From Pseudanabaena sp. FACHB-1998 (lineage in GTDB: Bacteria; Cyanobacteriota; Cyanobacteriia; Pseudanabaenales; Pseudanabaenaceae), in NCBI RefSeq assembly GCF_014696355.1, contig NZ_JACJQA010000043.1, positions 1-64,000 of the forward strand: a DNA stretch of 64,000 nt, in the 5' to 3' direction. How positions within the stretch are numbered: the first letter of the stretch is position 1; every line of letters begins with the position of its first letter. This document shows, piece by piece, positions 24,501 to 32,220 of the stretch. The notes beneath the pieces were generated by a model, which was given only the letters and a program-made list of their open reading frames with translations, searched no databases and was not told the origin of the DNA. The translations under genes and the position numbers were made by a program.

Positions 24501-25384
24501 TCTCTTAAGCTAGCTTCGCTTTTCTTTAACTCAAGGGTACGCTGCTTTACTCTTTCTTCGAGAGTTTCATTGAGTTGCGTCAACATTTCGACGCTTTGCT
24601 TGCGCCCCGAAATGTCTAAATTTGTGCCAAGCATTCGCAAGGGCTTCCCGTCCTCATCCCATTTCACTACCTTGCCCTTACTAAGCACCCATACCCATCC
24701 CCCCAATTTATGACGTAACCGAAATTCACATTCATAGCTATTCGTTTCTCGCTGAAAATGCTGCTCTAAAGTAATTTTCACCCTTGAAAAGTCTTCAGGA
24801 TGGATTTGGTGATGGAAAGTCTCAACGCTTAAAGGCTGTAGTTCCTCAAGGCTATAGCCTAATATCGCCGCCCAGCGATCGTTAATTTCTACTTCCCCCG
24901 CCTGCACTAGCCAATCCCATAAACCGATGCCCGATCCTTCGATCGCCAGCCTTAACCGTTCTTTGACATAATCTAGTTCTAAAATATTCCTTTTTCTTTC
25001 CGCCCGAATTTGGACTTCCCGAAGTTCCCGCCGCACCACCTCAGGCAACCGTATCAAATGCCCCTTCATCAAGTAGTCACTAGCGCCTTGTCGCATTAGT
25101 TCAACGGCGGAGATTTCACCAATCGTTCCTGAAACAACAATAAAAGGTAAATCAAATGGACTATTTTTAAGGATGGTTAGGGCTTCAGGCGCACTGAAAT
25201 TTGGCAAATGATAAGCAGAAATTACTAAATCCCACGATCGCTTAGTTAGTGCTGTTTGTAAGTCTTCGGCGCTTTCTACCCTTTCCCAGTCAACCTGAAA
25301 TCCGCTCCGACGTAATTCCAGAACAAGCAAAATTGCATCATCTTCTAAGTCTTCCACAATTAAGACATTCAGATTGTTAGTCAT
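21566..25384 (-). CDS. Multi-PAS/GAF hybrid histidine kinase with degenerate N-terminal receiver
   Basis: This is a 1272-residue signalling kinase. The N-terminal receiver (about 4-120) has Ala57 where the phosphoacceptor Asp should be (VISAYHLP), so it cannot take a normal phosphate. Four PAS domains follow (about 145-265, 290-405, 420-535, 545-665), then a GAF domain (about 685-850) of the phytochrome/cyanobacteriochrome-like type with Cys785 at the canonical bilin position. HisKA has His896 (NMSHELRTPLNA), then HATPase_c (DTGIGIS, GTGLGLALV) and a C-terminal receiver with intact Asp (LILMDVQMP). No transmembrane helix is seen, so it should be cytosolic. Output partner unknown. Confidence 0.9.
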   Translation of the reverse strand: MTNNLNVLIVEDLEDDAILLVLELRRSGFQVDWERVESAEDLQTALTKRSWDLVISAYHLPNFSAPEALTILKNSPFDLPFIVVSGTIGEISAVELMRQGASDYLMKGHLIRLPEVVRRELREVQIRAERKRNILELDYVKERLRLAIEGSGIGLWDWLVQAGEVEINDRWAAILGYSLEELQPLSVETFHHQIHPEDFSRVKITLEQHFQRETNSYECEFRLRHKLGGWVWVLSKGKVVKWDEDGKPLRMLGTNLDISGRKQSVEMLTQLNETLEERVKQRTLELKKSEASLREAQQIAHLGSWELNIHTHQIAWSSELFRILGLESDLPEPSYEESLNFLVEEDRPKFLNLINEAIQFRESKEIDVQIRRVDGSMGYILLRGKALANSEGLVTHVVGIAMDISDRKQVELQRQQLLQEVSSIKLALDQTAIVAITDKKGTITYANERFIEISGYSKEELLGQTHRIVKSGYHPSSFFKKLWRTISSGEIWRGEICNRRKNGSLYWVETAIVPFLDSQGTPFQYLTIRFDMTARKLAQAALHKENTFRHQIVENMTEGLCVCHEIEEFPFLRFTVWNQQMQLITGYSLFEINRFGWDQSLYPTIISSPQFEPNIHALELQTKTGDRPTVEEWEIKRKDGQIRKVSIARSMLSNEEGKAYLLSLIQDITDRKLNELRLQQKVNQESLLTSITQRIRASLNLSEILNATVEEIHQCLQTDRVLVYRVFAGGTGSAIAEAVSAGWTRVLDIAFPEEVFPEINYDRYVQGRIYSLNDSLDPEQYVLPCLIEFLQSIQVRAKLVVPIVFNQKLWGLLIAHQCDRPRQWQSGEIDLLKQIATQLAIAIQQSILYEQLQQELSIRQQAEAQLTETNQKLAISNEELIRATRLKDEFLANMSHELRTPLNAILGMTEGLQEGVFGVTSDRQIKALQTIERSGMHLLSLINDILDVAKIESGQMTLDLEMTSLQMLCKSSISFVKQQADKKSIQLVDNIPNALPDLLIDERKMRQVLINLLNNAVKFTPEGGRIILEVTVTPSSEHLPSSYVQIAVIDTGIGISPENINKLFQPFIQIDSALNRQYVGTGLGLALVKRLTEMHGGKIGLTSEVGVGSCFMVRLPYDGLLKPVNSSTPEPQIADSHDSDNVTFSPSPQQLPLILLAEDNEANISTITCYFEAKGYRMILAHNGEEAIAMAKEHHPDLILMDVQMPVLDGLEATRQIRHEPALANTPIIALTALAMTGDREKCLEAGVNDYLPKPIKLKNLSRMIQSLLNQP

Positions 25385-25700
25385 CGGCTAAGAATTCTTC
25401 GGTTAGTTGTTCCACTATGAACTACAAATATTTCATTAACAATATTACAGCCTATTGAGGTTTTCATTTGGTTGTATAGCAATGTGAGCTTTGCTATATA
25501 GCGTACGGGTAAAAATTGATTATTTTCGTCTGCAACGCTCTATTGGCGATCGCGATATCTCTAAAAAATCTTGATTTTGCCTCTTCTTTAAGCACACGAA
25601 AAATACAAGAAAATGTGTATCGGTCTTTAGTTTAGGTTATATGCCGCTATTTAAGTATTAATATGCAGTAATTTAATTAAGTGTGTTTATTTAAAGAGAT
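25385..25700. other. Divergent intergenic region, kinase / glgB
   Basis: A 316-bp AT-rich region without genes. A short palindrome TATAGCAA...TTGCTATA at 25475-25498 resembles two IS630-like tips placed head to head. No promoter could be fixed. Confidence 0.4.
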
Positions 25701-27959
25701 ATGACCCCAACCCTCCCCACCGAGCAAATCGATCGCATTGTGTGGAATCAACACCACGACCCCTTTACAGTCCTTGGTCCCCATGAAATTGAGCAAGATG
25801 GTAAGTCGGTATGGGTGGTTAGAGCGTATCTACCCGACGCAGAGGCAGTATCCGTAGTTACGCCCGACCAACACAAAGAATATCCGATGCATTCGGTGCA
25901 TCATCCTCACTTTTTTGAATGTATAATTAGTGACGCGCCCCACCTATTTAGTTATCAGCTTAGAGTCAAGTCTGGTGAAAGCGATCGCCTAATCCACGAT
26001 CCCTACTATTTTAAATCGCCACTACTCACCGAATTTGATGCTTATTTATTCGGTGAAGGTACGCATTATCAAATTTACGAAAAAATGGGCGCTCATCCTA
26101 CCACCATTGATGGTGTGAGTGGCGTTTATTTCGCTGTCTGGGCTCCTAATGCCCGTAACGTCTCTGTCATTGGCGACTTCAATAGCTGGGACGGACGCAA
26201 GCACCAAATGCGTAGAGGTAATACAGGCATTTGGGACTTGTTTATTCCTGAGCTAGTGGTTGGCACAGTCTACAAATACGAAATTAAAAGTCCCGCAGGA
26301 CATATTTACGAAAAATCCGATCCCTATGGCTTCTTCCAAGAAGTACGTCCGAAGACCGCCTCGATCGTTACCGATCTCAGCACCTATGAATGGAGCGATC
26401 AGAAATGGCTCGAAACTCGCCGCACTGAAGATCCGCTGAAAAAGCCCATTTCTGTCTATGAGATGCATCTAGGTTCATGGATGCACGCCTCCAGTGCCAA
26501 TCCTCCCGCCAGTGGCTATCCTGCGGTATCGGCAGCCGATCTCAAGCCGGGCGCAAGATTTCTCACCTATCGTGAACTTGCGGAAGACCTCATTCCCTAC
26601 GTCAAAGAGATGGGCTATACCCACATCGAAATGATGCCGATCGCTGAGCATCCCTTTGACGGCTCATGGGGCTATCAGGTCACAGGCTACTATGCCGCGA
26701 CTTCCCGCTATGGCACGCCCCAAGATTTGATGTATTTCATTGACAAGTGTCACCAAAATGACATTGGCATCCTTGTGGACTGGGTTCCTGCTCACTTCCC
26801 TAAGGATGGACATGGCTTATCCTTCTTTGATGGCACATTCCTCTATGAGCCTGAAGATGTTCGCATCGGTGAGCATAAGGAATGGGGAACTAAAATCTTT
26901 AACTACAAGCGTAGTGAAGTTAAAAACTTCCTGATTGCCAATGTTCTATTTTGGTTTGAGAAGTATCACATTGATGGAATCCGTGTCGATGCCGTTGCCT
27001 CTATGATTTACCGCGATTACAATCGTAAATCTGGCGAATGGCTTGCTAATGAATATGGTGGTCGCGAAAGTTTAGAAGCGATCGAGTTATTTCGTCACTT
27101 ACACAGTATTCTCTTTACCTATTACCCCGGAGCCTTATCGATCGCCGAAGAATCAACTTCTTGGCCGATGGTCACATGGCCCGCTTACTCAGGTGGCTTA
27201 GGCTTTAACCTGAAGTGGAACATGGGCTGGATGCACGATATGCTTGATTATTTCAAGCTTGATCCATACTTCCGTGGACATAACAATAATTATCTTACCT
27301 TTAGCATTTGGTATGCCTTCAGCGAAAACTTTATGCTGGCGCTTTCCCATGACGAAGTGGTGCATGGTAAGAGTCCAATGATTGGCAAGATGCCGGGAGA
27401 TGAATGGCAGAAGTTTGCTAATCTGCGCTGTCTCTACGGCTATATGTTTACTCACCCCGGTAAGAAGACCATGTTTATGGGCATGGAAATTGGACAATGG
27501 GCAGAATGGAACGTTTGGGGTGATTTGGAATGGCATTTGCTGCAATATCCCAACCACAAGACACTTCAAAAATATGTCGGCGATCTCAACAAACTTTTGC
27601 GATCGCTTCCTGAACTTTACACTCAAGACTTCTCCCCTGAAGGCTTTGAGTGGATTGAATGTAATGACACCCAAAACTCAGTAATCTCGTTTCTCCGTAA
27701 GGGATTAAATGGTGATTTTGTATTGGTGGTCTGCAACTTTACTCCAGTTCCACATCATAATTATCGAGTTGGCGTTCCCAAAAAAGGTTTCTACAAAGAA
27801 GTTCTCAATAGTGATTCCCAAATTTATGGTGGTGGCGGACTTGGCAATATGGGCGGCAAATATGCCGATGAGTATGGTACGCATGGCAAGCCTTATTCTC
27901 TAGATGTCACCGCACCTCCTCTAGGTGTAGTGGTATTGAAATACACTGGCGAAGTTTAA
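25701..27959 (+). CDS. glgB: 1,4-alpha-glucan branching enzyme
   Basis: It introduces alpha-1,6 branches into glycogen. This 752-residue GH13 enzyme has an N-terminal extra domain, a CBM48 domain (VYFAVWAPNARNVSVIGDFN) and the catalytic barrel. The nucleophile Asp lies in GIRVDAVASM (near 428), the acid/base Glu in AEEST (near 482) and the transition-state Asp in LSHDEVVHG (near 551). All conserved motifs are intact. It is monocistronic here, ending at a strong GCGGCGC hairpin. Confidence 0.96.
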   Translation: MTPTLPTEQIDRIVWNQHHDPFTVLGPHEIEQDGKSVWVVRAYLPDAEAVSVVTPDQHKEYPMHSVHHPHFFECIISDAPHLFSYQLRVKSGESDRLIHDPYYFKSPLLTEFDAYLFGEGTHYQIYEKMGAHPTTIDGVSGVYFAVWAPNARNVSVIGDFNSWDGRKHQMRRGNTGIWDLFIPELVVGTVYKYEIKSPAGHIYEKSDPYGFFQEVRPKTASIVTDLSTYEWSDQKWLETRRTEDPLKKPISVYEMHLGSWMHASSANPPASGYPAVSAADLKPGARFLTYRELAEDLIPYVKEMGYTHIEMMPIAEHPFDGSWGYQVTGYYAATSRYGTPQDLMYFIDKCHQNDIGILVDWVPAHFPKDGHGLSFFDGTFLYEPEDVRIGEHKEWGTKIFNYKRSEVKNFLIANVLFWFEKYHIDGIRVDAVASMIYRDYNRKSGEWLANEYGGRESLEAIELFRHLHSILFTYYPGALSIAEESTSWPMVTWPAYSGGLGFNLKWNMGWMHDMLDYFKLDPYFRGHNNNYLTFSIWYAFSENFMLALSHDEVVHGKSPMIGKMPGDEWQKFANLRCLYGYMFTHPGKKTMFMGMEIGQWAEWNVWGDLEWHLLQYPNHKTLQKYVGDLNKLLRSLPELYTQDFSPEGFEWIECNDTQNSVISFLRKGLNGDFVLVVCNFTPVPHHNYRVGVPKKGFYKEVLNSDSQIYGGGGLGNMGGKYADEYGTHGKPYSLDVTAPPLGVVVLKYTGEV

Positions 27960-27962
27960 AAA

Positions 27963-28000
27963 AAGCAAAAAAAGCGGCGCGAAGCGCCGCTTTTTTGCTT
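27963..28000 (+). terminator. glgB terminator hairpin
   Basis: AAGCAAAAAA-AGCGGCGC, GAA loop, GCGCCGCTTTTTTGCTT. This strong GC stem followed by a T run is a classic intrinsic terminator. Confidence 0.9.
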
Positions 28001-28051
28001 GGTTACATCAAGAAGGACAATAGAGGCTTTTTAGGCTTTGGGTAGTACAGA

Positions 28052-28090
28052 TAAATAAAAAAGCTGGCTTCGCCAGCTTTTTTATTTATT
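28052..28090 (-). terminator. msrB terminator hairpin
   Basis: A/T-rich arms close on AAAAGCTGGC-TTC-GCCAGCTTTT. It lies downstream of msrB, which ends at 28129 on the minus strand, and has T runs on both sides. Confidence 0.85.
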
Positions 28091-28128
28091 TGGGTTTTAA
28101 GAAAGCGCAAAGCGCTGTAGCTATAAAA

Positions 28129-28506
28129 TTAGCTGGAAATAAACTTCATGGAAACACCATTCATACAGTAGCGTTTGCCTGTTGGCTTCGGCCCATCATC
28201 GAAGACATGACCTAAATGTCCCCCACATCGACTGCAATGAACTTCAACGCGCTTCATAAAAAAGGAAATATCAACGGTAGTGGCGATTGCCCCTTCGATA
28301 GGTTGAAAAAAGCTCGGCCAGCCCGTACCACTATTGAATTTTGTATCTGATATAAACAGTGGCAAATCGCAACCTGCACAGTTGTAAGTACCCTTGCTAT
28401 ATTCCTTATCTAAGGGACTTGTAAAAGCTCGCTCAGTGCCATGCTTGCGTAAAACGCGAAACTGCTCGGGTGTGAGGACTTGTTTCCATTCATCTTCAGT
28501 TTTCAT
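28129..28506 (-). CDS. msrB: Peptide-methionine (R)-S-oxide reductase
   Basis: It reduces the R-epimer of methionine sulfoxide in proteins, using thioredoxin. The 125-residue length is typical of MsrB. Two CxxC zinc-binding pairs are present ([10 protein letters not shown] and [13 protein letters not shown]). The NSGTGWPSF segment and the catalytic Cys in RYCMNGVSM are intact. It is divergent from sodB with 96 bp between, so two oxidative-stress genes share a promoter region. Confidence 0.96.
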   Translation of the reverse strand: MKTEDEWKQVLTPEQFRVLRKHGTERAFTSPLDKEYSKGTYNCAGCDLPLFISDTKFNSGTGWPSFFQPIEGAIATTVDISFFMKRVEVHCSRCGGHLGHVFDDGPKPTGKRYCMNGVSMKFISS

Positions 28507-28602
28507 AAAAAGTAACAGTTACTACTATCTACCATTTCGATTATAATTGTAACAATACTTAAAGCTGAGAAATCACTTCAAACTTTAACAGGTTAAACAA
28601 CA

Positions 28603-29205
28603 ATGGCATTTGAACTCCCACCTTTACCCTACGCCCCAGATGCTCTTGCAGCTTCGGGTATGTCTGCTGAGACCCTATCATTTCACTATGGCAAACACCA
28701 TAAAGCCTATGTTGATAACCTCAACAACCTAATTAAAGATACCGATCTTGCTGATAAGTCTTTAGAAGAAATCATCAAGACTAGCTACAAAGAAGGTAAA
28801 GCAGGAATCTTTAATAATGCTGCTCAGGTATGGAATCATACCTTCTACTGGAATGGTATTAAGCCTGCTGGTGGTGGCGAGCCTACTGGTGCTTTGTTAG
28901 AAGCAATCAATGCCAGCTTTGGTAGCTTAGATAACTTTAAGACCGAATTTAAAAATGCTGGTGCTACTCAATTTGGTAGCGGCTGGGCATGGTTGGTTGC
29001 TGAAGGCGGTGCTTTGAAGATTACCAAAACTCCTAACGCTGAAAACCCTCTGATTCACGAAGGTCAAGTTCCTTTGTTGACCATGGATGTTTGGGAACAT
29101 GCTTACTATTTGGACTTCCAAAATAGTCGTCCTAACTTCATGGCTAACTTTGTGGAAAAGCTAATCAACTGGGATTTCGTCGCTGACAACTTCGCGGCTG
29201 CCTAA
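28603..29205 (+). CDS. sodB: Superoxide dismutase [Fe]
   Basis: This cytosolic iron superoxide dismutase has 200 residues. Metal ligands are His28 (FHYGKHH), His in QVWNHTFYW, and Asp and His in [16 protein letters not shown]. The FYWNGIKP and GSGWAWLV segments fit the Fe rather than the Mn type. There is no signal peptide. It is followed by two tandem hairpins. Confidence 0.95.
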   Translation: MAFELPPLPYAPDALAASGMSAETLSFHYGKHHKAYVDNLNNLIKDTDLADKSLEEIIKTSYKEGKAGIFNNAAQVWNHTFYWNGIKPAGGGEPTGALLEAINASFGSLDNFKTEFKNAGATQFGSGWAWLVAEGGALKITKTPNAENPLIHEGQVPLLTMDVWEHAYYLDFQNSRPNFMANFVEKLINWDFVADNFAAA

Positions 29206-29209
29206 GTGT

Positions 29210-29281
29210 AAAAAGTGCATAGCACTTTTTGACTTTTTTGACTAAAAAAGAGAAGCCTCGCTTTCCGAGGCTTCTCTTTTT
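29210..29281 (+). terminator. Tandem terminators after sodB
   Basis: Hairpin AAAAAGTGC-ATA-GCACTTTTT at 29210-29230 is followed by a second one around 29244-29281 (AAAAGAGAAGCCTCG and complement), each with T-rich tails. Confidence 0.8.
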
Positions 29282-29309
29282 ATTTGGTCTAAAATTAAGC
29301 AATAATATC

Positions 29310-29410
29310 AATTCACGAAAGTGTGACAACACTTTTGGGAATTAAAGACCAAACTCAGTAAGGATTTTCAAATGAAGAAATGGTGTAGCCATTTCTTCAT
29401 TTGAAAATCC
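29310..29410 (+). repeat. Two-hairpin dispersed repeat, copy B
   Basis: Hairpin 1 (AATTCACGAAAGTGT, GACA, imperfect right arm) is followed by the spacer AAACTCAGTAAGG. Hairpin 2 (29362-29410) has a perfect 22-bp stem around GGTGTAGCC. Confidence 0.85.
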
Positions 29411-29418
29411 TTTCCCAA

Positions 29419-29465
29419 CCAAGAAATAGCAGTGCGTGGCTTTGCCACGCACTGCTATTTCTTGG
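29419..29465. terminator. Perfect palindrome containing the larC stop codon
   Basis: A perfect 22-bp stem has a TTT loop and a GTGCGTGGC inner arm. The minus-strand larC C-terminal frame ends (TAG at 29455-29457) inside the right arm. Confidence 0.85.
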
Positions 29466-29950
29466 CTTTAGCATCTCCCGCGAGTTTGACCGCTTCCTGC
29501 ACTTGCCTTAATGGAACCTGATGCGATCGCGCTAACTTCGCACAGTCCTCATACTCAGGCTGAATTGTCGCAAAACCATCACGCCATGCAATTTTAATTC
29601 TCGCTTTTCCATATTTTGTTTCCACCTCATGGATTTCGCGATCGAGAATTTTGCGCTCCTGAAAGCGATATCGAATACCGAGAGTACTCGTCTCCCGAAA
29701 GAGAATCTCCTCGCAAATAGCAAGGCGATCACCTAGACAAATTACCGTAATTAATATACCAGTGCGCGATTTTTTCATGCCGATCGCTTGGGTATAGACA
29801 TCTAAAGCCCCATGCCGCAATAGCTCCTCCATCGTGAAGGCGATCGCCTGTGCGGTCATATCATCTACTTGGGTTTCGAGAATTGCGATCGTTTCTGTAG
29901 TGTGAAGAGATTCTCTCTTAGAGAAATGAATGTCTTCCAGATTTAGGCTT
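29455..29950 (-). CDS. larC: LarC C-terminal segment, reached by -1 frameshift
   Basis: An open frame in the -1 phase relative to larC1 runs without a stop from the A-run at 29949-29957 to 29455. From its first internal ATG (29859) it encodes 134 residues that match the C-terminal half of LarC: ETQVDDM, GALDVYTQAIGMKKSRTG, ETSTLGIR, REIHEVETKYGKARIK and PEYEDCAKLA. The conserved family segment ETxxDDM lies upstream of that ATG, so independent initiation would lose part of the domain. A frameshifted fusion is therefore the likely product. In Lactobacillus plantarum larC is likewise split and expressed by frameshifting. Confidence 0.8.
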
Positions 29951-30824
29951 TTTTTTTCTTACTCTTACCAATCCAGAGCCGCAGAGCATTAGGAATTTCT
30001 AAATCTTGAGAACCAGCCCCTAAACCGATTTTCTTGATTTTCATTAAGGGAACTTCGCCAAACTTCTCACTGAGAGTTACCGCGATCGCCGCACCAGTGG
30101 GCGTAACTAACTCTTTGCGAATTCCGTTATCGCAGATCGTGACGTTATGCATCTCCCATAATTTCAGTGTCGCAGGTGCAGGGACAGGCATTTTCCCATG
30201 ATCGCAATCCACATACCCCCCCCCCACAGGTAAAGCGGAACAATAAATTTTTTTGACTTCTAGCCATGCAAAGCCTGCACAGGTGCAGACAATATCGACG
30301 ATCGCATCAATTGCACCTACTTCATGAAAATGTACTGCTTCAGGAGCGATACCATGTACTGCTCCTTCCGCGATCGCTAGTTGACGAAAGATGGCTAAAC
30401 TCCTAGCTTCTATTTGTGGGGCTAATTTAGCCTCCCGAATGAGCTTCTCAATTTCTGGCAAATGGCGATGGGGAGCATGGGGATTTTGTTCATGGGAATC
30501 GTGATTATGTTCATGACTATGGGATTCATGGGCATGTTCTCCATGACTATGCTCGTGATGATGGCTATGAACTTCATGGGAATGCTTAGCGGCTACGGTT
30601 GGCGGTTCATCACCCGTATGATTTAACAATTCCACATGGAGTTTTGTTGCTTCAAGGCTGCCCCGAATTACTAGCTCTGTCCATAACTTAACTTCGGACT
30701 CTAGCCCTAATTTACGAACAATATCTTGCAAATATTCTAAAGGTACGCCCGCACTCACCAGCGCACCTAAACACATATCGCCAGCAATACCCGTTGGACA
30801 ATCTAAATAAGCAATATTTGCCAT
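29943..30824 (-). CDS. larC: LarC N-terminal segment (nickel-pincer cofactor cyclometallase)
   Basis: LarC inserts nickel into the pyridinium-bisthiocarboxylate precursor to make the nickel-pincer cofactor. This frame starts at ATG 30824 (MANIAYLDCPTGIAGDMCLGA) and runs 293 residues to a TAA at 29943. The HFHEVGAIDAIVDIVC and ALPVGGGYVDCDHGKMPVPAPAT segments are characteristic. A long His-rich loop (HSHHHEHSHGEHAHESHSHE) near residue 90 probably binds nickel. The frame ends in KSKKKKA just after nine consecutive A bases, a site where -1 slippage joins it to the C-terminal frame. No larB, larE or lactate racemase gene is in the window. Confidence 0.88.
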   Translation of the reverse strand: MANIAYLDCPTGIAGDMCLGALVSAGVPLEYLQDIVRKLGLESEVKLWTELVIRGSLEATKLHVELLNHTGDEPPTVAAKHSHEVHSHHHEHSHGEHAHESHSHEHNHDSHEQNPHAPHRHLPEIEKLIREAKLAPQIEARSLAIFRQLAIAEGAVHGIAPEAVHFHEVGAIDAIVDIVCTCAGFAWLEVKKIYCSALPVGGGYVDCDHGKMPVPAPATLKLWEMHNVTICDNGIRKELVTPTGAAIAVTLSEKFGEVPLMKIKKIGLGAGSQDLEIPNALRLWIGKSKKKKA

Positions 30825-30865
30825 ACTGTTCTTTCCCAAGTCTCTAAAATAGCAACCATAAAATT

Positions 30866-30920
30866 AAGAATAGATTTTTTGTGACAAGGCTTCGCCTCGT
30901 CACAAAAAATCTATTTCTTT
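30866..30920 (-). terminator. Long hairpin downstream of the pentapeptide gene
   Basis: Arms TAGATTTTTTGTGAC and GTCACAAAAAATCTA close on AGGC-TTC-GCCT. It lies 11 bp after the pentapeptide gene on the minus strand and upstream of larC. Confidence 0.8.
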
Positions 30921-30930
30921 TAGCATCCTA

Positions 30931-32028
30931 CTATTTTTGGGTTAGCCCAATTACCCCTTGGAGATTTGCCTCATCAAAAATTGTGCTTTCAATAGTTGCT
31001 CCCGTTAGATTCGCTCCCGCCAGATTGGCTTTCTGGAAATTAGTCCCGATGAGAACCGCACCACTAAGATTTGCACCTCCTAAATAAGCATTCTGAAGTT
31101 GAGCTACAGAAAAATTGGCACTTTTGAGATTAGCCATACTCATATCTACATCCTGCAAATCGGCATGACGAAATTTCGTTTCAAAACAGTTAGCTTGAAC
31201 TAAAACTGCTTTATAGAGAGAGGCTCGGCTCAGATCGGCATTGCTTAAATTGGCTTTAGTCAGGTTTGCCATACTTAAAAAAGTATCGCCTAAGAAGGTA
31301 TCGCATAGTTCTGCGCCGACCAACTGCGCTCCACTTAAAATTGCGCCACCCAAATTGGCTTTATTAAGAGTGGCTCTATTCAAAATCGCTTCGCTGAAAT
31401 TTGCCATCAAACATCCCGCCATGCTGATGTCCGCAAAGTCGAGTAAAGCTCCATACAAATTTGCCCGAGTTAACAAGGCTCCCCTCAATTTGGCTCGGCT
31501 CAGTTTGGCTAAGCTCAAATTAGCATTGCTTAAATTAGCACCACTCAGATCTGTATTTTGGAGACTCGCACCACTGAGATTTGCACCACTAAAATTAATA
31601 TTTTTGAAACTTGCCCCACTCAAATTTGTGCCACTCATATTTGTGCCACTCAGATTTGCATTACCCAGATTAATTCCGATTAGTTCTAGCGATCGCAGAT
31701 CGGTGTTAGTTAAATTGATATCTTGAATATTGGTTTGACGAAAGCTAACTTGCCCTAGAATCGCCCCACTCAAATTTGCGCCCTTCAGATTAGCATTGAC
31801 AAAAATTGCTTCACTCAGGGTTGCTCCTGACAGGTTGGCATAGCTTAAATCAGTTTTACTAAAATTGCATTTACTAAGATTGACTTGACTTAGATCAGCT
31901 CCACTAAGTTTTAATGACGACAAATCGACTTTTTGTAAGTCAATTGCTGCTGGTTGCGTCTTTTCGCGCCAAGCATTCCAGCACTCAGTGCCGTCTTTGA
32001 TATTTTTAACAATTCTTAGATCAGCCAA
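30931..32028 (-). CDS. Pentapeptide-repeat protein
   Basis: The 365-residue protein is nearly all A(D/N)LxX pentapeptide repeats from residue 30 to the end, which fold as a right-handed four-sided beta-helix. It has no signal peptide or membrane helix. A short N-terminal segment (RIVKNIKDGTECWNAWREKTQ) precedes the repeats. The start appears to be TTG at 32028. Members of this family range from gyrase-protecting proteins to carotenoid or thylakoid accessory proteins, and function cannot be assigned. Confidence 0.85.
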   Translation of the reverse strand: MADLRIVKNIKDGTECWNAWREKTQPAAIDLQKVDLSSLKLSGADLSQVNLSKCNFSKTDLSYANLSGATLSEAIFVNANLKGANLSGAILGQVSFRQTNIQDINLTNTDLRSLELIGINLGNANLSGTNMSGTNLSGASFKNINFSGANLSGASLQNTDLSGANLSNANLSLAKLSRAKLRGALLTRANLYGALLDFADISMAGCLMANFSEAILNRATLNKANLGGAILSGAQLVGAELCDTFLGDTFLSMANLTKANLSNADLSRASLYKAVLVQANCFETKFRHADLQDVDMSMANLKSANFSVAQLQNAYLGGANLSGAVLIGTNFQKANLAGANLTGATIESTIFDEANLQGVIGLTQK

Positions 32029-32173
32029 GGGAGTTACTACTTTAATGAATTAAGTTTTGATAACGATTCTAATCTAAGCTGTTTTTTTTAATAAATCTAG
32101 ATACGTTAAATGGCTTAGGACTTACGCATTGGATTAGATTTGCCTAAGTTCTATGGCTTATTCCTTTGCTAGG

Positions 32174-32220
32174 CAAGAATTAGGGATGCGAGGGCAGGGC
32201 AACCGCATCCCTAATTCTTG
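32174..32220 (-). terminator. queG terminator palindrome
   Basis: A perfect 17-bp stem (CAAGAATTAGGGATGCG) has a 13-base loop. The queG stop (32211-32213) and its last codons lie in the right arm. Confidence 0.8.

Noticed and set aside
24580-24640. Possible transmembrane segment in the large hybrid kinase
   Set aside because: The region is a charged coiled-coil linker between PAS domains (EERVKQRTLELKKSEASLREAQ), not a hydrophobic helix.
30205-30225. Frameshift in larC at the nine-C run
   Set aside because: The frame is continuous through the run (PVGGGYVDCDHG), which is conserved in the family, so no shift is needed there.
32110-32130. TAGGACTTACGCA motif resembling a cyanobacterial IS or MITE tip
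   Set aside because: Only a single copy was seen in the window, with no partner inverted repeat, so no element can be defined.
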